Source: CAVPJC01 sp963705155 (GTDB taxonomy: Bacteria > Chloroflexota > Anaerolineae > Anaerolineales > UBA4823). Taken from it: 64,000 nt of DNA. The first letter of the stretch is position 1. Each line of letters starts with the position of its first letter. The DNA is taken from contig CAVPJC010000001.1 in NCBI GenBank assembly GCA_963705155.1, positions 1 to 64,000 of the forward strand, written 5' to 3'. Of this stretch, positions 8,772-17,624 are shown piece by piece. The position numbers and the translations under genes were made by a program. The notes under the pieces are model-generated. The model searched no databases. It was not told where the DNA came from and saw nothing but the letters and a program-made list of their open reading frames with translations.

Positions 8772-9138
8772 GTGGATTGACAAAGCAGAAGGTGACTTTG
8801 CCAGTGCGCAACGTGAATTACGGGCGAGAAAGTCCCCAAATTATGATGCAGCGTGCTTTCATGCTCAGCAATGCATTGAAAAATATCTGAAAGCTCGCCT
8901 TCAGGAAGCTGGCATTGCTTTTGGAAAAACCCATGACCTGGTTACACTGCTCGATATGGTAATTCCGGCTGAGCCATTGTGGGACCCAATGCGCCCTCAA
9001 CTGCGGATTTTATCAGCTTTCGCCGTTGAATTCCGCTACCCCGGACAATCGGCTGACAAAGATATTGCCCGCCAAGCATTAAGGATTTGCAGGGATCTTC
9101 GGAATATTATCCGGATGGGGTTGGAAATTAATCTATGA
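8752..9138 (+). CDS. HEPN-domain protein, partner of MNT
   Basis: 128 residues starting at the ATG inside the end of the MNT gene. The sequence DAACFHAQQCIEKYLKARL is the hallmark helix of PF05168 HEPN proteins, followed by KTHDLVTLL. I see no Rx4-6H motif, the ribonuclease active site of toxic HEPN proteins; the C-terminus RDLRNIIRMGLEINL has no histidine. It may therefore belong to the non-nucleolytic HEPN branch. Its stop overlaps the next gene's ATG (ATGA at 9135-9138), so it is physically fused to the sugar-cytidylyltransferase transcript. Confidence 0.8.
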   Translation: MNPLTREWIDKAEGDFASAQRELRARKSPNYDAACFHAQQCIEKYLKARLQEAGIAFGKTHDLVTLLDMVIPAEPLWDPMRPQLRILSAFAVEFRYPGQSADKDIARQALRICRDLRNIIRMGLEINL

Positions 9139-9803
9139 AGATCGCCGCCCTTGTTCCCATGCGCCATCACTCCCAGCGCGTACCCGGCAAAAACTACCGC
9201 CCGCTGGCGGGTAAACCGCTCTACCAGCATATCCTCGCCAGCTTGCTGGCCTGCCCGGAGATTTCCAAAGTGGTGGTGGATACTGACAGTCCGCCAATCA
9301 TCGATGGTTTGCGCGCCGCCTTCCCGCAAGTGCTCGTCATTGAACGCCCCGAGCACCTGCGCGCTGACAGCATCCCCATGAATGAGATCCTGGCTTACGA
9401 CACATCCCAGGTGGAAGCCGAGTTTTACCTGCAAACCCATTCCACCAACCCGCTGCTGCGTTCCGAAACTATCACACGCGCCGTTCAAAGCTTGCTGGCG
9501 GTCTACCCGGCCTACGATTCGCTCTTTTCGGTCACCCGTCTGCAGACCCGCCTGTGGGACCAGCTCGGCCGCGCCATCAATCACAACCCTGCCATTCTGC
9601 TGCAAACCCAGGACCTGCCGCCTGTGTACGAAGAAAACTCCTGCATCTACCTCTTCACCCGCGCCGCGCTGCTGGCGCGCCGCAACCGGCTGGGTGAACG
9701 CCCGATGCTGTTCGAGATCCCCGCCGCTGAAGCCTGGGACATCGATGAAGAGCTGGATTTCGCACTTGTTGATTTTCTGATGAAACACATGGAATCAGCG
9801 TAA
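9135..9803 (+). CDS. Acylneuraminate cytidylyltransferase-like protein (NeuA family)
   Basis: 222 residues. The N-terminus IAALVPMRHHSQRVPGKNYR is the CTP-binding signature of CMP-sugar-acid synthetases, and THSTNPLLRSETI and YEENSCIYLF follow where expected. These enzymes make CMP-activated nonulosonic acids or Kdo-like sugars. No sialic-acid-type synthase (NeuB) or epimerase is nearby, so the exact sugar is open. It starts a tight block with a 2-hydroxyacid dehydrogenase, a GDPD-like protein, an SDR and a Maf-like protein. Confidence 0.8.
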   Translation: MKIAALVPMRHHSQRVPGKNYRPLAGKPLYQHILASLLACPEISKVVVDTDSPPIIDGLRAAFPQVLVIERPEHLRADSIPMNEILAYDTSQVEAEFYLQTHSTNPLLRSETITRAVQSLLAVYPAYDSLFSVTRLQTRLWDQLGRAINHNPAILLQTQDLPPVYEENSCIYLFTRAALLARRNRLGERPMLFEIPAAEAWDIDEELDFALVDFLMKHMESA

Positions 9804-9843
9804 CGCTGCCTCCACATCCTGTAATATTATTCACGCCAAACCT

Positions 9844-10824
9844 ATGACCACCTCACCTGACAGGCGCTTTACCGTATTAATTTCTGCCCCATATATGACC
9901 CCTTACCTGGAGCGCTTCCAGCCGGTCTTCGATCGCTGCGGTCTGGACACGATCGTTGCGCCCGTCTTCGAGCGTTTGGAAGAAGAGCAGATTCTAGCAT
10001 ATGCCGGCCAATTCGATGGCGCCCTGTGCGGCGATGACAGATACACCGCCCGTGTCCTGGAAGCGTGCGTCCCGCGCCTCAAAATCATCTCCAAGTGGGG
10101 CACCGGCATCGATTCGATCGACCAGCAAGCCGCCGCCCGCCTGGGCGTCAAGATCGGGCGCACACCCAATGCGTTCACACTGCCCGTCGCCGACACTGTG
10201 CTTGGCTACATCCTGGCATTTGCCCGCCGCCAACCCTGGATGGACCGCGCTATGAAATCTGGCGTGTGGCAGAAGATCCCCGGGCGCTCGCTGAGCGAAA
10301 CCACCCTGGGCGTGGTGGGCGTGGGCAACTGCGGCAAGGCCGTGCTGCGCCGGGCGCGAGCTTTTGGCATGCGGCTGCTCGGCGCCGACATCATTGAAAT
10401 CGGCCCTGATTTCCTTCTGGAAAACGGCGTCGAGATGACCTTGCTCGAAGATCTGCTGGCCCGCGCCGATTTCGTCAGCCTCAACTGCGACCTCAACCCC
10501 ACCTCTTACCACCTGATGAATGCCCGCACCCTGGGGCTGATGAAACCCGGCGCTGTGCTGATCAATACCGCCCGCGGCCCGATCGTCGATCAGCCTGCCC
10601 TGGAAGCGGCGCTGCACAACCATATCATCGCCGGCGCAGCCCTGGATGTCTACGAGACTGAACCCCTGCCGCTCGATAACCCCCTGCTCAAGATGGATAA
10701 CGTCATGCTGGCGCCGCACAACGCCAATTCCTCCCCGGCAGCCTGGGAACGCGTCCATTGGAACACCATCCGCAACCTGTTGGAAGGATTGGGGATCGAG
10801 TACCATGTCCCGCCCGATGATTGA
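9844..10824 (+). CDS. D-isomer-specific 2-hydroxyacid dehydrogenase (SerA-like)
   Basis: 326 residues. The NAD-binding glycine motif is GVVGVGNCGKAV, the catalytic arginine segment is INTARGPIVDQ, the glutamate segment is DVYETEPLP and the catalytic histidine is in LAPHNANSS. The enzyme interconverts 2-hydroxy and 2-keto acids using NAD(H). It lacks the C-terminal ACT regulatory domain of housekeeping SerA. Its place between a CMP-sugar synthetase and a GDPD-like gene suggests a role in making a glycan building block, not serine. Its 3' end overlaps the next gene by 20 bases. Confidence 0.85.
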   Translation: MTTSPDRRFTVLISAPYMTPYLERFQPVFDRCGLDTIVAPVFERLEEEQILAYAGQFDGALCGDDRYTARVLEACVPRLKIISKWGTGIDSIDQQAAARLGVKIGRTPNAFTLPVADTVLGYILAFARRQPWMDRAMKSGVWQKIPGRSLSETTLGVVGVGNCGKAVLRRARAFGMRLLGADIIEIGPDFLLENGVEMTLLEDLLARADFVSLNCDLNPTSYHLMNARTLGLMKPGAVLINTARGPIVDQPALEAALHNHIIAGAALDVYETEPLPLDNPLLKMDNVMLAPHNANSSPAAWERVHWNTIRNLLEGLGIEYHVPPDD

Positions 10825-11545
10825 GATCGTTGCCCACCGCGGCGCTACCCAACATGCCCCTGAAAACACCCTGGCTGCTTTCCATAAAGCCCGGGAACTG
10901 GGGGCAGACTATATTGAGCTGGATGTGCGCCTTTCTGCAGATCGCAAGCTGGTGGTCTTCCATTACTTTTACCTGGACAAGATACCCGGCTTGAGCGGTC
11001 CGGTGTTTTCCCTGACCGCCAGGGAGCTTCAAGAGCGCAGCCAGGCAGCGGGCCAGCCCATCCCCCTGCTCGATGAGGTGCTGGAAGAATTGGGCGGGCG
11101 CATTGGCATGGAGATCGAGATCAAAGGTCCTGAGCCTGAAGCTGCACCGGTGACAGCCGCTGTCCTCCAACGCCACAAAAAACTGTGGCCCACGCTTGAG
11201 GTAACATCCTATGAGCCGGCGTTACTCTGCAGAATCAGGGAGTTATGCCCTGGTTTGCCGGTTGACCTGCTTTTTCCCCGTTCCGAACCCTGGATGGGCC
11301 TGGATGTGGTAGCTTATACCGCCCTCCACCGCGCCAGGCTCGCCGGCGCCCGTGCCGTCCATTTGCACCCTACCCAACTCGCCCCGCAGGTCGTTGATGT
11401 GATCCGCTCTCAGGGAATTGAGATCCACGCCTGGGATGTCAACGATGGACCTGCCGTGCAAACGGTGGCGGATTTAAATATCTCACGCTTGTGCACCGAC
11501 CGTCTGGAATGGGCGCTGAGTTTGAGGGAGAATATTTTCGCATGA
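10805..11545 (+). CDS. Glycerophosphodiester phosphodiesterase-like protein (GDPD)
   Basis: 246 residues from the ATG at 10805. The catalytic HRGATQHAPENT and YIELDVRLS segments of the GDPD family are clear. A histidine follows in VVFHYFYLDK, where the usual pattern is histidine-aspartate, so the aspartate is replaced by tyrosine. The C-terminus has AWDVND. GDPDs hydrolyse glycerophosphodiesters to glycerol phosphate and an alcohol. In this cassette it could trim or supply glycerol phosphate for a glycan. It ends in an ATGA overlap with the SDR gene. Confidence 0.8.
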   Translation: MSRPMIEIVAHRGATQHAPENTLAAFHKARELGADYIELDVRLSADRKLVVFHYFYLDKIPGLSGPVFSLTARELQERSQAAGQPIPLLDEVLEELGGRIGMEIEIKGPEPEAAPVTAAVLQRHKKLWPTLEVTSYEPALLCRIRELCPGLPVDLLFPRSEPWMGLDVVAYTALHRARLAGARAVHLHPTQLAPQVVDVIRSQGIEIHAWDVNDGPAVQTVADLNISRLCTDRLEWALSLRENIFA

Positions 11546-12318
11546 AGGACAATTGGTCTGTCTCTCCAAGAACTGTAATGATCACGGGCGCTGCTGGCGG
11601 CATCGGGCGCGCTACCGTCCAACACTTCGCCGCCCAGGGCTGGCGTGTCATCGGCGTGGACCGCTCGCCTTTTGGCGAGGCTTTTCCAGCAGATGGTCTG
11701 TACGTGCAGTCCGATATCTCCGTTGGCGAAAACCTCGAGTCGATCTTTGCGCAGGCGCACGCGTTTACCGGTTCCCTGCACGCCCTGGTCAACAATGCCG
11801 CCGTCCAGGTGGCCAAACCCCTGCTGCAAACCAGCGTGGAAGAGTGGGACGCCGTCATGGCCTCAAACCTGCGCTCGGTGTTCCTGGCGGTCAAACTGGC
11901 CTACCCTTTGTTTAAAGCTGCCGGTGGCGGCGCCATTGTCAATGTTTCTTCCGTGCACGCTGTGGCTACCTCGGCAAACATTGCCGCCTATGCCGCCAGC
12001 AAGGGCGGCCTGCTGGCTTTTACCCGCGCCCTGGCGATCGAGTTCGCCCTCGATAATATCCGCGCCAACGCCATCCTCCCCGGCGCGGTGGATACCCCCA
12101 TGCTGCGCGCCGGTCTGGACCGCGGCCACGTGGGCGGCAGCGACATCACCGAGCGACTGGACAACCTGGCGCGCAAGACCGTCAACGGCCGCGTCGGGCA
12201 GCCCGCTGAAATTGCTCACGCCATTTACTTTTTGGCCGACGATACCCAGTCTTCCTTTATGACCGGTCAGGCCATGATCGTCGACGGCGGTGCGACCGCC
12301 CGTCTCAGCACCGAATGA
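11542..12318 (+). CDS. Short-chain dehydrogenase/reductase (SDR)
   Basis: 258 residues with the classical SDR pattern: TGAAGGIG cofactor loop near residue 15, NNAA, the catalytic serine in NVSSVHA, YAASKGG (Tyr-x3-Lys) and the closing MTGQAMIVDGGA. It is an NAD(P)-dependent oxidoreductase with no substrate identified by sequence. Related SDRs such as PtmA accompany CMP-sugar-acid synthetases in nonulosonate clusters, which matches the NeuA-like gene two genes upstream. It is translationally coupled to the GDPD gene (ATGA). Confidence 0.85.
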   Translation: MKDNWSVSPRTVMITGAAGGIGRATVQHFAAQGWRVIGVDRSPFGEAFPADGLYVQSDISVGENLESIFAQAHAFTGSLHALVNNAAVQVAKPLLQTSVEEWDAVMASNLRSVFLAVKLAYPLFKAAGGGAIVNVSSVHAVATSANIAAYAASKGGLLAFTRALAIEFALDNIRANAILPGAVDTPMLRAGLDRGHVGGSDITERLDNLARKTVNGRVGQPAEIAHAIYFLADDTQSSFMTGQAMIVDGGATARLSTE

Positions 12319-12359
12319 ATTTATTTTTCTCTCCACACCATCCTGGGCTGTTAAACGAA

Positions 12360-13189
12360 TGAACAAACAAACCCTCAAGCGGGCCGTCCCGCCAACGCTG
12401 TGGCGCGCTGCCAGTGAGGCCCGCTACGCATTCAATCGTGCTGCACAGTGGCCTGCTGCCACTTTTCACCCCTTGCGGCGGAACAGCATCGCCCGCCTGG
12501 CAGAGTTAAAAGACAAACATCGCGGCCAGCGCTGTTTTATCATCGGCAACGGCCCCAGCCTGAAGCAAACTGATCTTTCGCGTTTGCAGGATGAGCTCAC
12601 TTTTGGCATGAACCGCTTTTACCTGGCCTATCCCGAACTGGGTTTCAGAACCAGCTATTACCTCTCGGTTAACAGCCTGGTCATTGAACAGTGCGCTGCC
12701 GATATCCTGGCGCTGCCGATTCCCAAATTCGTCTCGTGGCGCTCGCACGACCTGTTAATACCTGCTGGAGCCGAGCCGGTGGACCTGCCTGCCGCCCCCA
12801 TTTATCTGCATACGACCTACACAGGCCCCAGGTTTGCCCGCGATGCGCGTGGGCGGCTCTGGGAAGGCGCCACGGTAACCTACGTTGCATTGCAGCTGGC
12901 CTTTCACATGGGTTTCCAGCAGGTCGTCCTGATCGGTGTGGATCACAGCTTCAACACCCAGGGCAAGCCTAACACCACCATCGTCTCGCAGGGTGAAGAT
13001 AGAGATCACTTCCATGCTGGCTACTTTGGCAAAGGTTTCCGCTGGCAGCTCCCCGACCTGGATACCTCTGAACGTTCGTACACCTTGGCGCGCCGGGCTT
13101 ACCAACAAGCCGGGCGTGAAGTCCTGGACGCCACCGTGGGCGGTAAGCTGACGGTATTCCCAAAAGTTCCATACAACTCTTTGTTTTAA
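12360..13189 (+). CDS. DUF115/MptE-like protein, possible Maf-type glycosyltransferase
   Basis: 276 residues from the ATG. RCFIIGNGPSLKQTDLSRL near residue 60, the FGMNRFYLAY segment and the later VVLIGVDHSF are the conserved blocks of PF01973 (DUF115). Members include 6-hydroxymethylpterin diphosphokinases of archaea and the Maf glycosyltransferases that attach nonulosonic acids to flagellin. Given the NeuA-like gene in the same block, a sugar-acid transferase role is more likely than folate chemistry, but that is inference. Confidence 0.7.
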
Positions 13190-13203
13190 TCCCGCTGATC
13201 CAC

Positions 13204-14739
13204 ATGACCCCCAATCCCTCTTCGCTTCAATCCGCGGCTAGCGGCAATTCTGGTAGAGCAAATTCAGTTCAATGGCTGTTGGCCCTGGTGCTGCTGGTGC
13301 TCGGCTTTGCCCTGCGCCTGTACGACCTGACCGACCAGCCCATTGATTTTCACCCCACCCGCCAGCTGCGCGGCGCCCTCATCGCCCGCGGTATGTACTA
13401 TCAAATGCTCCCAAGCGCCGACCCAGACCAACGCGAGCTGGCGATTGCTTTCGGCAGCTCCACCGGTCAGTACGAACCATCCATTGTAGAGTACGTGGTT
13501 GCCCGCATTTACCTGCTGATGGGCAGCGAAAATTTATGGGTTTCCCGTATTGTCACATCTTTCTTCTGGATTGTGGGTGGATTAGCTCTTTTTGCTCTAT
13601 CACAGCGCATGCTTACGGGCAGAGGCGCGCTCCTGGCATTGGGTTACTACCTGATCCTGCCCTTTGCCGTGCAGGCGTCGCGCTCCTTCCAGCCAGATCC
13701 TGGCATGGTCATGTGGATCATCTTGGGGGTCTATGCCCTCTACCGCTGGGGCGAGCGCCCGGCCTGGAAATGGGCTATCCTCGCCGGAGCCCTTTGTGGT
13801 GTGGCCGTGCTCACCAAGGTGGTGGCGGGTTACATCGTCGGTATGGCGGCTGTAGCAGTAGTGCTCTTCACCCTGGGCCTGCGTCGTTTTTGGCGGGAAC
13901 CCCAGGTGTACCTCATGGCTGCCCTGATGATCACACCCTCCCTGGTTTATTATTCCACCCGACAGGGCCGCGCCACCGATTACATCGAGAGCTGGACCAT
14001 TTCCCTCTCGCATCTCCTGCTGGAGCCATCCTTCTATGTGCGCTGGTTGAGCCTGGTGCAGAACCTGATGGGCCTTTCAGCTCTGTTGCTCGGGCTGGTA
14101 GGCGTGCTCATCGCCGCGCCGCGAGCGCGCAGCCTGCTGCTGGGTCTGTGGGCCGGCTACGCAATCTACGGACTGACCCTGCCCTACCAGATGTATACTC
14201 ACAGCTACTACCACCTGCAGCTTGTCCCCATCGTGGCCCTCTCGCTAGCGCCGGTGGGACAGGCGATCTGGGAACAGGTCGTGCGCCAACCCCGCCGGTG
14301 GCGCGTCCTCTTCGCCGCCATCCTGCTGGTTGGTCTGTTGTACTCAGGCTGGGTTTCCATGGCAGAGCAAAACCGCGAAGATAACCGGGGCGAGCCGGCC
14401 TACTGGCAGGAAATCGCATCCTACCTCCCTACCGACGGAAAAATCATCGCCCTCACCCAGGATTACGGTTTCCGATTGGAATATTACGGCTGGCGCAAGG
14501 TCTCCCTGTGGCCCACTCGCGGCGAACGCACCCTTTCCAGCCTGCGCGGCAGCGTTAAGGAATTCGAGAACTACTTCGGCAAGCGTACGGAGGGCAAGGA
14601 TTACTTCCTGATCACCGCTTTTGGCCAGTTCAACGACCAGCCCGACCTGAAGCAGATGCTGGCCGATCATTACCCGCTCATCGCTCAGGGCGACGGTTAC
14701 CTGATCTACGACCTGGCGCATCCCAATCTCAATCCGTAA
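13204..14739 (+). CDS. Membrane glycosyltransferase, GT39/ArnT-like (phospholipid-carrier dependent)
   Basis: 511 residues with about ten hydrophobic segments and a soluble C-terminal part. The first loop reads YDLTDQPIDFHPTRQLRGAL, the acidic first extracytoplasmic loop typical of GT-C enzymes that use polyprenyl-phosphate sugars. The tail (from about residue 400) ends DGYLIYDLAH. It would add a sugar on the outer face of the membrane. It lies between the Maf-like gene and a GT2 gene, all on the same strand. Confidence 0.8.
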   Translation: MTPNPSSLQSAASGNSGRANSVQWLLALVLLVLGFALRLYDLTDQPIDFHPTRQLRGALIARGMYYQMLPSADPDQRELAIAFGSSTGQYEPSIVEYVVARIYLLMGSENLWVSRIVTSFFWIVGGLALFALSQRMLTGRGALLALGYYLILPFAVQASRSFQPDPGMVMWIILGVYALYRWGERPAWKWAILAGALCGVAVLTKVVAGYIVGMAAVAVVLFTLGLRRFWREPQVYLMAALMITPSLVYYSTRQGRATDYIESWTISLSHLLLEPSFYVRWLSLVQNLMGLSALLLGLVGVLIAAPRARSLLLGLWAGYAIYGLTLPYQMYTHSYYHLQLVPIVALSLAPVGQAIWEQVVRQPRRWRVLFAAILLVGLLYSGWVSMAEQNREDNRGEPAYWQEIASYLPTDGKIIALTQDYGFRLEYYGWRKVSLWPTRGERTLSSLRGSVKEFENYFGKRTEGKDYFLITAFGQFNDQPDLKQMLADHYPLIAQGDGYLIYDLAHPNLNP

Positions 14740-14760
14740 TCCGCTCTTTTCCATCTTCTC

Positions 14761-15732
14761 ATGCTCTCCATCGTGACCCCGTCCTTCAACCAGGCCGCCT
14801 ACCTGGAGCAGACCATCCAGTCGGTGCTTGGTCAGGAATCGGTTGATCTGGAATACATCATCGTGGACGGCGCCTCTACCGACGGCAGCCAGGAGATCAT
14901 CCAACGCTATGCCGGACGGCTGGCCTGGTGGGTGTCTGAAGCCGATGCCGGTCAGGCGGATGCCATCAACAAGGGCTTACGACGAGCACGCGGAGAGTAT
15001 GTGGCCTGGTTAAACTCTGATGACCTTTACCTGCCCGGTGCAGCCTCCCGGGCGCTGGCAGCCCTGCAGGCTCACCCGCAAGCCGGTTTTGTCTTTGGAG
15101 ATGCTATCACCATCGATCCGCATGGCCACCGCCTGAAAACACTGGCATTTGAGGATTGGGGTCTCAATGATCTGATGGAGTTCCGCATCATTTGCCAGCC
15201 GGCGGTCTTTATGCGTCGCAGCATTCTGGAGCGTGCTGGATACCTGGATTTGAACTATCATTTCATGCTCGATCACCACCTGTGGCTGCGCATGGCCCGT
15301 CTTGCACCGATCCAGCATATTGCGCAGGTGCTGGCCGCTGCCCGCCACCACCCCGGGGCAAAAAATATGTCGCAGGCGCCGGGTTTTGGCCGGGAAGCCC
15401 TGCAGGTGCTGGAATGGCTGAAGACCGACCCCCAATTTGCCCCGCTTGCCGCAAGTAACCGCCGCCGCATCCAGGCCGGCGCTTACCGCCTGAACGCCCG
15501 CTATTTGTTGGACGGCGACCAACCCGGCCCGGCCTTGAAATCTTATCTGAAAGCTCTGGTGCGCAATCCAGCATTCACCCTCCAACATGCCCACCGCATG
15601 CTCTTTGCCCTCGCCAGCCTGGTGGGGGGCCGCCTCGTCCGCCGCCTCTACGAGCGCTCCCGCGGGGATATTTACCGGCCAAATAGCATCGAAGAAACAT
15701 CCGAGAAAAACATTGAAAACATCCATACCTGA
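14761..15732 (+). CDS. Glycosyltransferase family 2
   Basis: 323 residues. The N-terminus LSIVTPSFNQAAYLEQTIQS, the DGASTDGSQEII donor loop and the WLNSDDLYLPGA DxD-type motif mark a GT-A family 2 enzyme; HFMLDHHLWLRMARL is the usual C-terminal acceptor-side block. It is a close paralogue of 16645-17529, sharing the RLAWWVSE and DAINKG blocks, and the two flank a sulfotransferase. Its last 20 bases overlap that gene. Confidence 0.85.
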   Translation: MLSIVTPSFNQAAYLEQTIQSVLGQESVDLEYIIVDGASTDGSQEIIQRYAGRLAWWVSEADAGQADAINKGLRRARGEYVAWLNSDDLYLPGAASRALAALQAHPQAGFVFGDAITIDPHGHRLKTLAFEDWGLNDLMEFRIICQPAVFMRRSILERAGYLDLNYHFMLDHHLWLRMARLAPIQHIAQVLAAARHHPGAKNMSQAPGFGREALQVLEWLKTDPQFAPLAASNRRRIQAGAYRLNARYLLDGDQPGPALKSYLKALVRNPAFTLQHAHRMLFALASLVGGRLVRRLYERSRGDIYRPNSIEETSEKNIENIHT

Positions 15733-16654
15733 AAATCTCAGGCCGATCCTCGTTACCGGCGCCCACCGCACCGGAACCACCTGGGTGGGCAAAATGCTCT
15801 CCGCCAGCGGAGAAACCGCCTACATCAGTGAACCACTCAACCTGGAGCATCGCCCAGGTGTTTTCAGCAAACTCCTGAAATGCTGGTACCCCTATATCTG
15901 CACAGAAAACGAAGCAGATTATTTACCCGCCTGGGGTGATACCTTGCGCCTGCGTTACCATCCACTGGCAGAGCTGCGCAACATTCGCTCCCGCCACGAT
16001 CTGGTGCGCATGGCACGCGATTGGAACATCTTTACCCTCGGCCGGCTGCGCCGCCAGAGGCCCCTGCTGAAAGACCCTTTTGCTGTGTTTTCCATTCCCT
16101 GGTTTGTGGAACGATTGAATTGCCAGGTAGTTGTCACCGTGCGCCACCCGGCAGCTTTTGCCAGCAGCCTCAAACGCCTGGGCTGGTCTTTTCAACTGGA
16201 AGATTTACTCGCCCAACCCCTCCTGATGCGCGATTGGCTGGAGCCTTTTCGATCAGAGATAACCGGCATCCCGCCGGAAGATATCATCACCCGCGCCAGC
16301 TTGCTGTGGAAGATGGTCTATATTGTTGTGGAAGAACTGCAACAACGCTACCCCACCCGGGTGTGCACCGTGCATCACGAAGATCTTTCGCTGGATCCCC
16401 TTGGCGGTTACCACACCCTGTACCACGCTCTGGATCTGAGCTTCACCCGCCATGCCAGTGATGTGATCCTGAGCTCATCCAGTTCCGAGAACCCCAAAGA
16501 AATCTCGCGCAATGCGATTCATGCGATCCGGCTGGACAGCCGCGCCAACCTGCACAACTGGAAGCGCCGCCTGCAACCAACCGACATCGCCCGTATCCGC
16601 CAGATAACCGCTGATGTTGCCGGGCGTTATTACCCGGATATCGGTTGGGATTGA
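15713..16654 (+). CDS. Sulfotransferase family protein
   Basis: 313 residues from a TTG at 15713. This start is preferred because the sequence upstream in this frame is simply the shadow of the GT2 gene. The phosphosulfate loop is ILVTGAHRTGTTWVGKML at about 12-29 and the 3'-phosphate strand is VTVRHPAAFASSLKR near residue 141. It is only distantly related to the sulfotransferases at 5017 and 6554 and has a longer insert after the loop. It probably sulfates a sugar laid down by the flanking GT2 enzymes. Confidence 0.8.
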   Translation: MKTSIPENLRPILVTGAHRTGTTWVGKMLSASGETAYISEPLNLEHRPGVFSKLLKCWYPYICTENEADYLPAWGDTLRLRYHPLAELRNIRSRHDLVRMARDWNIFTLGRLRRQRPLLKDPFAVFSIPWFVERLNCQVVVTVRHPAAFASSLKRLGWSFQLEDLLAQPLLMRDWLEPFRSEITGIPPEDIITRASLLWKMVYIVVEELQQRYPTRVCTVHHEDLSLDPLGGYHTLYHALDLSFTRHASDVILSSSSSENPKEISRNAIHAIRLDSRANLHNWKRRLQPTDIARIRQITADVAGRYYPDIGWD

Positions 16655-17529
16655 GCATTTACAGTACATCGCGATCTGGATCATCCGCGCCCTTCGAACC
16701 CGTGAATCTCAACCAAGACACACCCAACAACCAGACTCAATCCAGCCTTCCCCTGGTTTCCATCATCACCCCTTCCTACAACCAGGCTCGCTTCCTCGAA
16801 GAAACTATCCAATCGGTGCTGGGGCAGAATTACCCCAACCTGGAGTACATCCTGGTGGATGGCGGCTCGACAGATGGCAGCCTGGAGATCATCCAGCGTT
16901 ATGCCTCCCGGCTGGCCTGGTGGGTTTCCGAGACTGACCGCGGCCAGACGGATGCCATCAATAAAGGCTTTGCCCGGGCGCGCGGCCAGGTGCTGGCCTG
17001 GCTCAACTCGGATGACACCTACCAACCCGGTGCTATTGGAGAAGCGGTTGCCTTCTTGCAGGCACATCCCGAGGCTGGAATGGTGTACGGCGACACCAAC
17101 CTGGTGGATGAAACCGGCCAGGTGATCGGACGTTTCCCCGCCCGCCAGACGGATTACCGCCGCCTGCGCAGGGGATTTGTCCATATTCCCCAGCAGTCTG
17201 CCTTCTTCAGGGCCGGTCTGTGGCGGCAGGTTGGACCGCTGGATCCGACCTTTTATTTCGCCATGGATTATGACCTGTGGGTACGGCTGGCAAAGCTGGC
17301 TCCGCTGCAGTATCACCCGCGCCTGTGGGCTAACTTTCGCCTGCACAGCCATGGAAAATCGGTGACCGCCGATGACCGCTGTTGGCCTGAAATGCTGCGT
17401 GTTCATTATCGCGAAGGTGGGAGTTGGTGTTCACCCCTGGTTTTTAAAGCCAAAATTCGCCCCCTGGTGTTCGCCTGGCTGCCTTTGCGCACGCGCCTGT
17501 GGATTCGGCGGCAGCTGCGCAGACTTTAA
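16645..17529 (+). CDS. Glycosyltransferase family 2
   Basis: 294 residues with a TTG start; a second TTG at 16651 would give an overlap of a few bases with the upstream stop. VSIITPSYNQARFLEETIQS, DGGSTDGSLEII, WLNSDDTYQPGA and FYFAMDYDLWVRLAKLAP are the family 2 landmarks. It is the paralogue of 14761-15732 and is the last gene of this run before a 95-base gap and the secreted hydrolases. Confidence 0.85.
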   Translation: MGLSIYSTSRSGSSAPFEPVNLNQDTPNNQTQSSLPLVSIITPSYNQARFLEETIQSVLGQNYPNLEYILVDGGSTDGSLEIIQRYASRLAWWVSETDRGQTDAINKGFARARGQVLAWLNSDDTYQPGAIGEAVAFLQAHPEAGMVYGDTNLVDETGQVIGRFPARQTDYRRLRRGFVHIPQQSAFFRAGLWRQVGPLDPTFYFAMDYDLWVRLAKLAPLQYHPRLWANFRLHSHGKSVTADDRCWPEMLRVHYREGGSWCSPLVFKAKIRPLVFAWLPLRTRLWIRRQLRRL

Positions 17530-17624
17530 GGCTTCTTAACCTTACAGACACATGGCTTGACAAGCATTTTTGTGTGTGGCAGAATGAAAACAATGTCAGA
17601 AATGATCGTAAATAGGAGAGCAAG

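Noticed and set aside
9036..9788. A 250-codon minus-strand open frame opposite the cytidylyltransferase
   Set aside because: It is the complement of a clear NeuA-family gene and has no family features of its own.
17557..17586. TTGACA at 17557 as promoter of the clan-A hydrolase
   Set aside because: The -35 is perfect, but at 18 bases spacing the -10 position reads AGAATG, too weak to claim.
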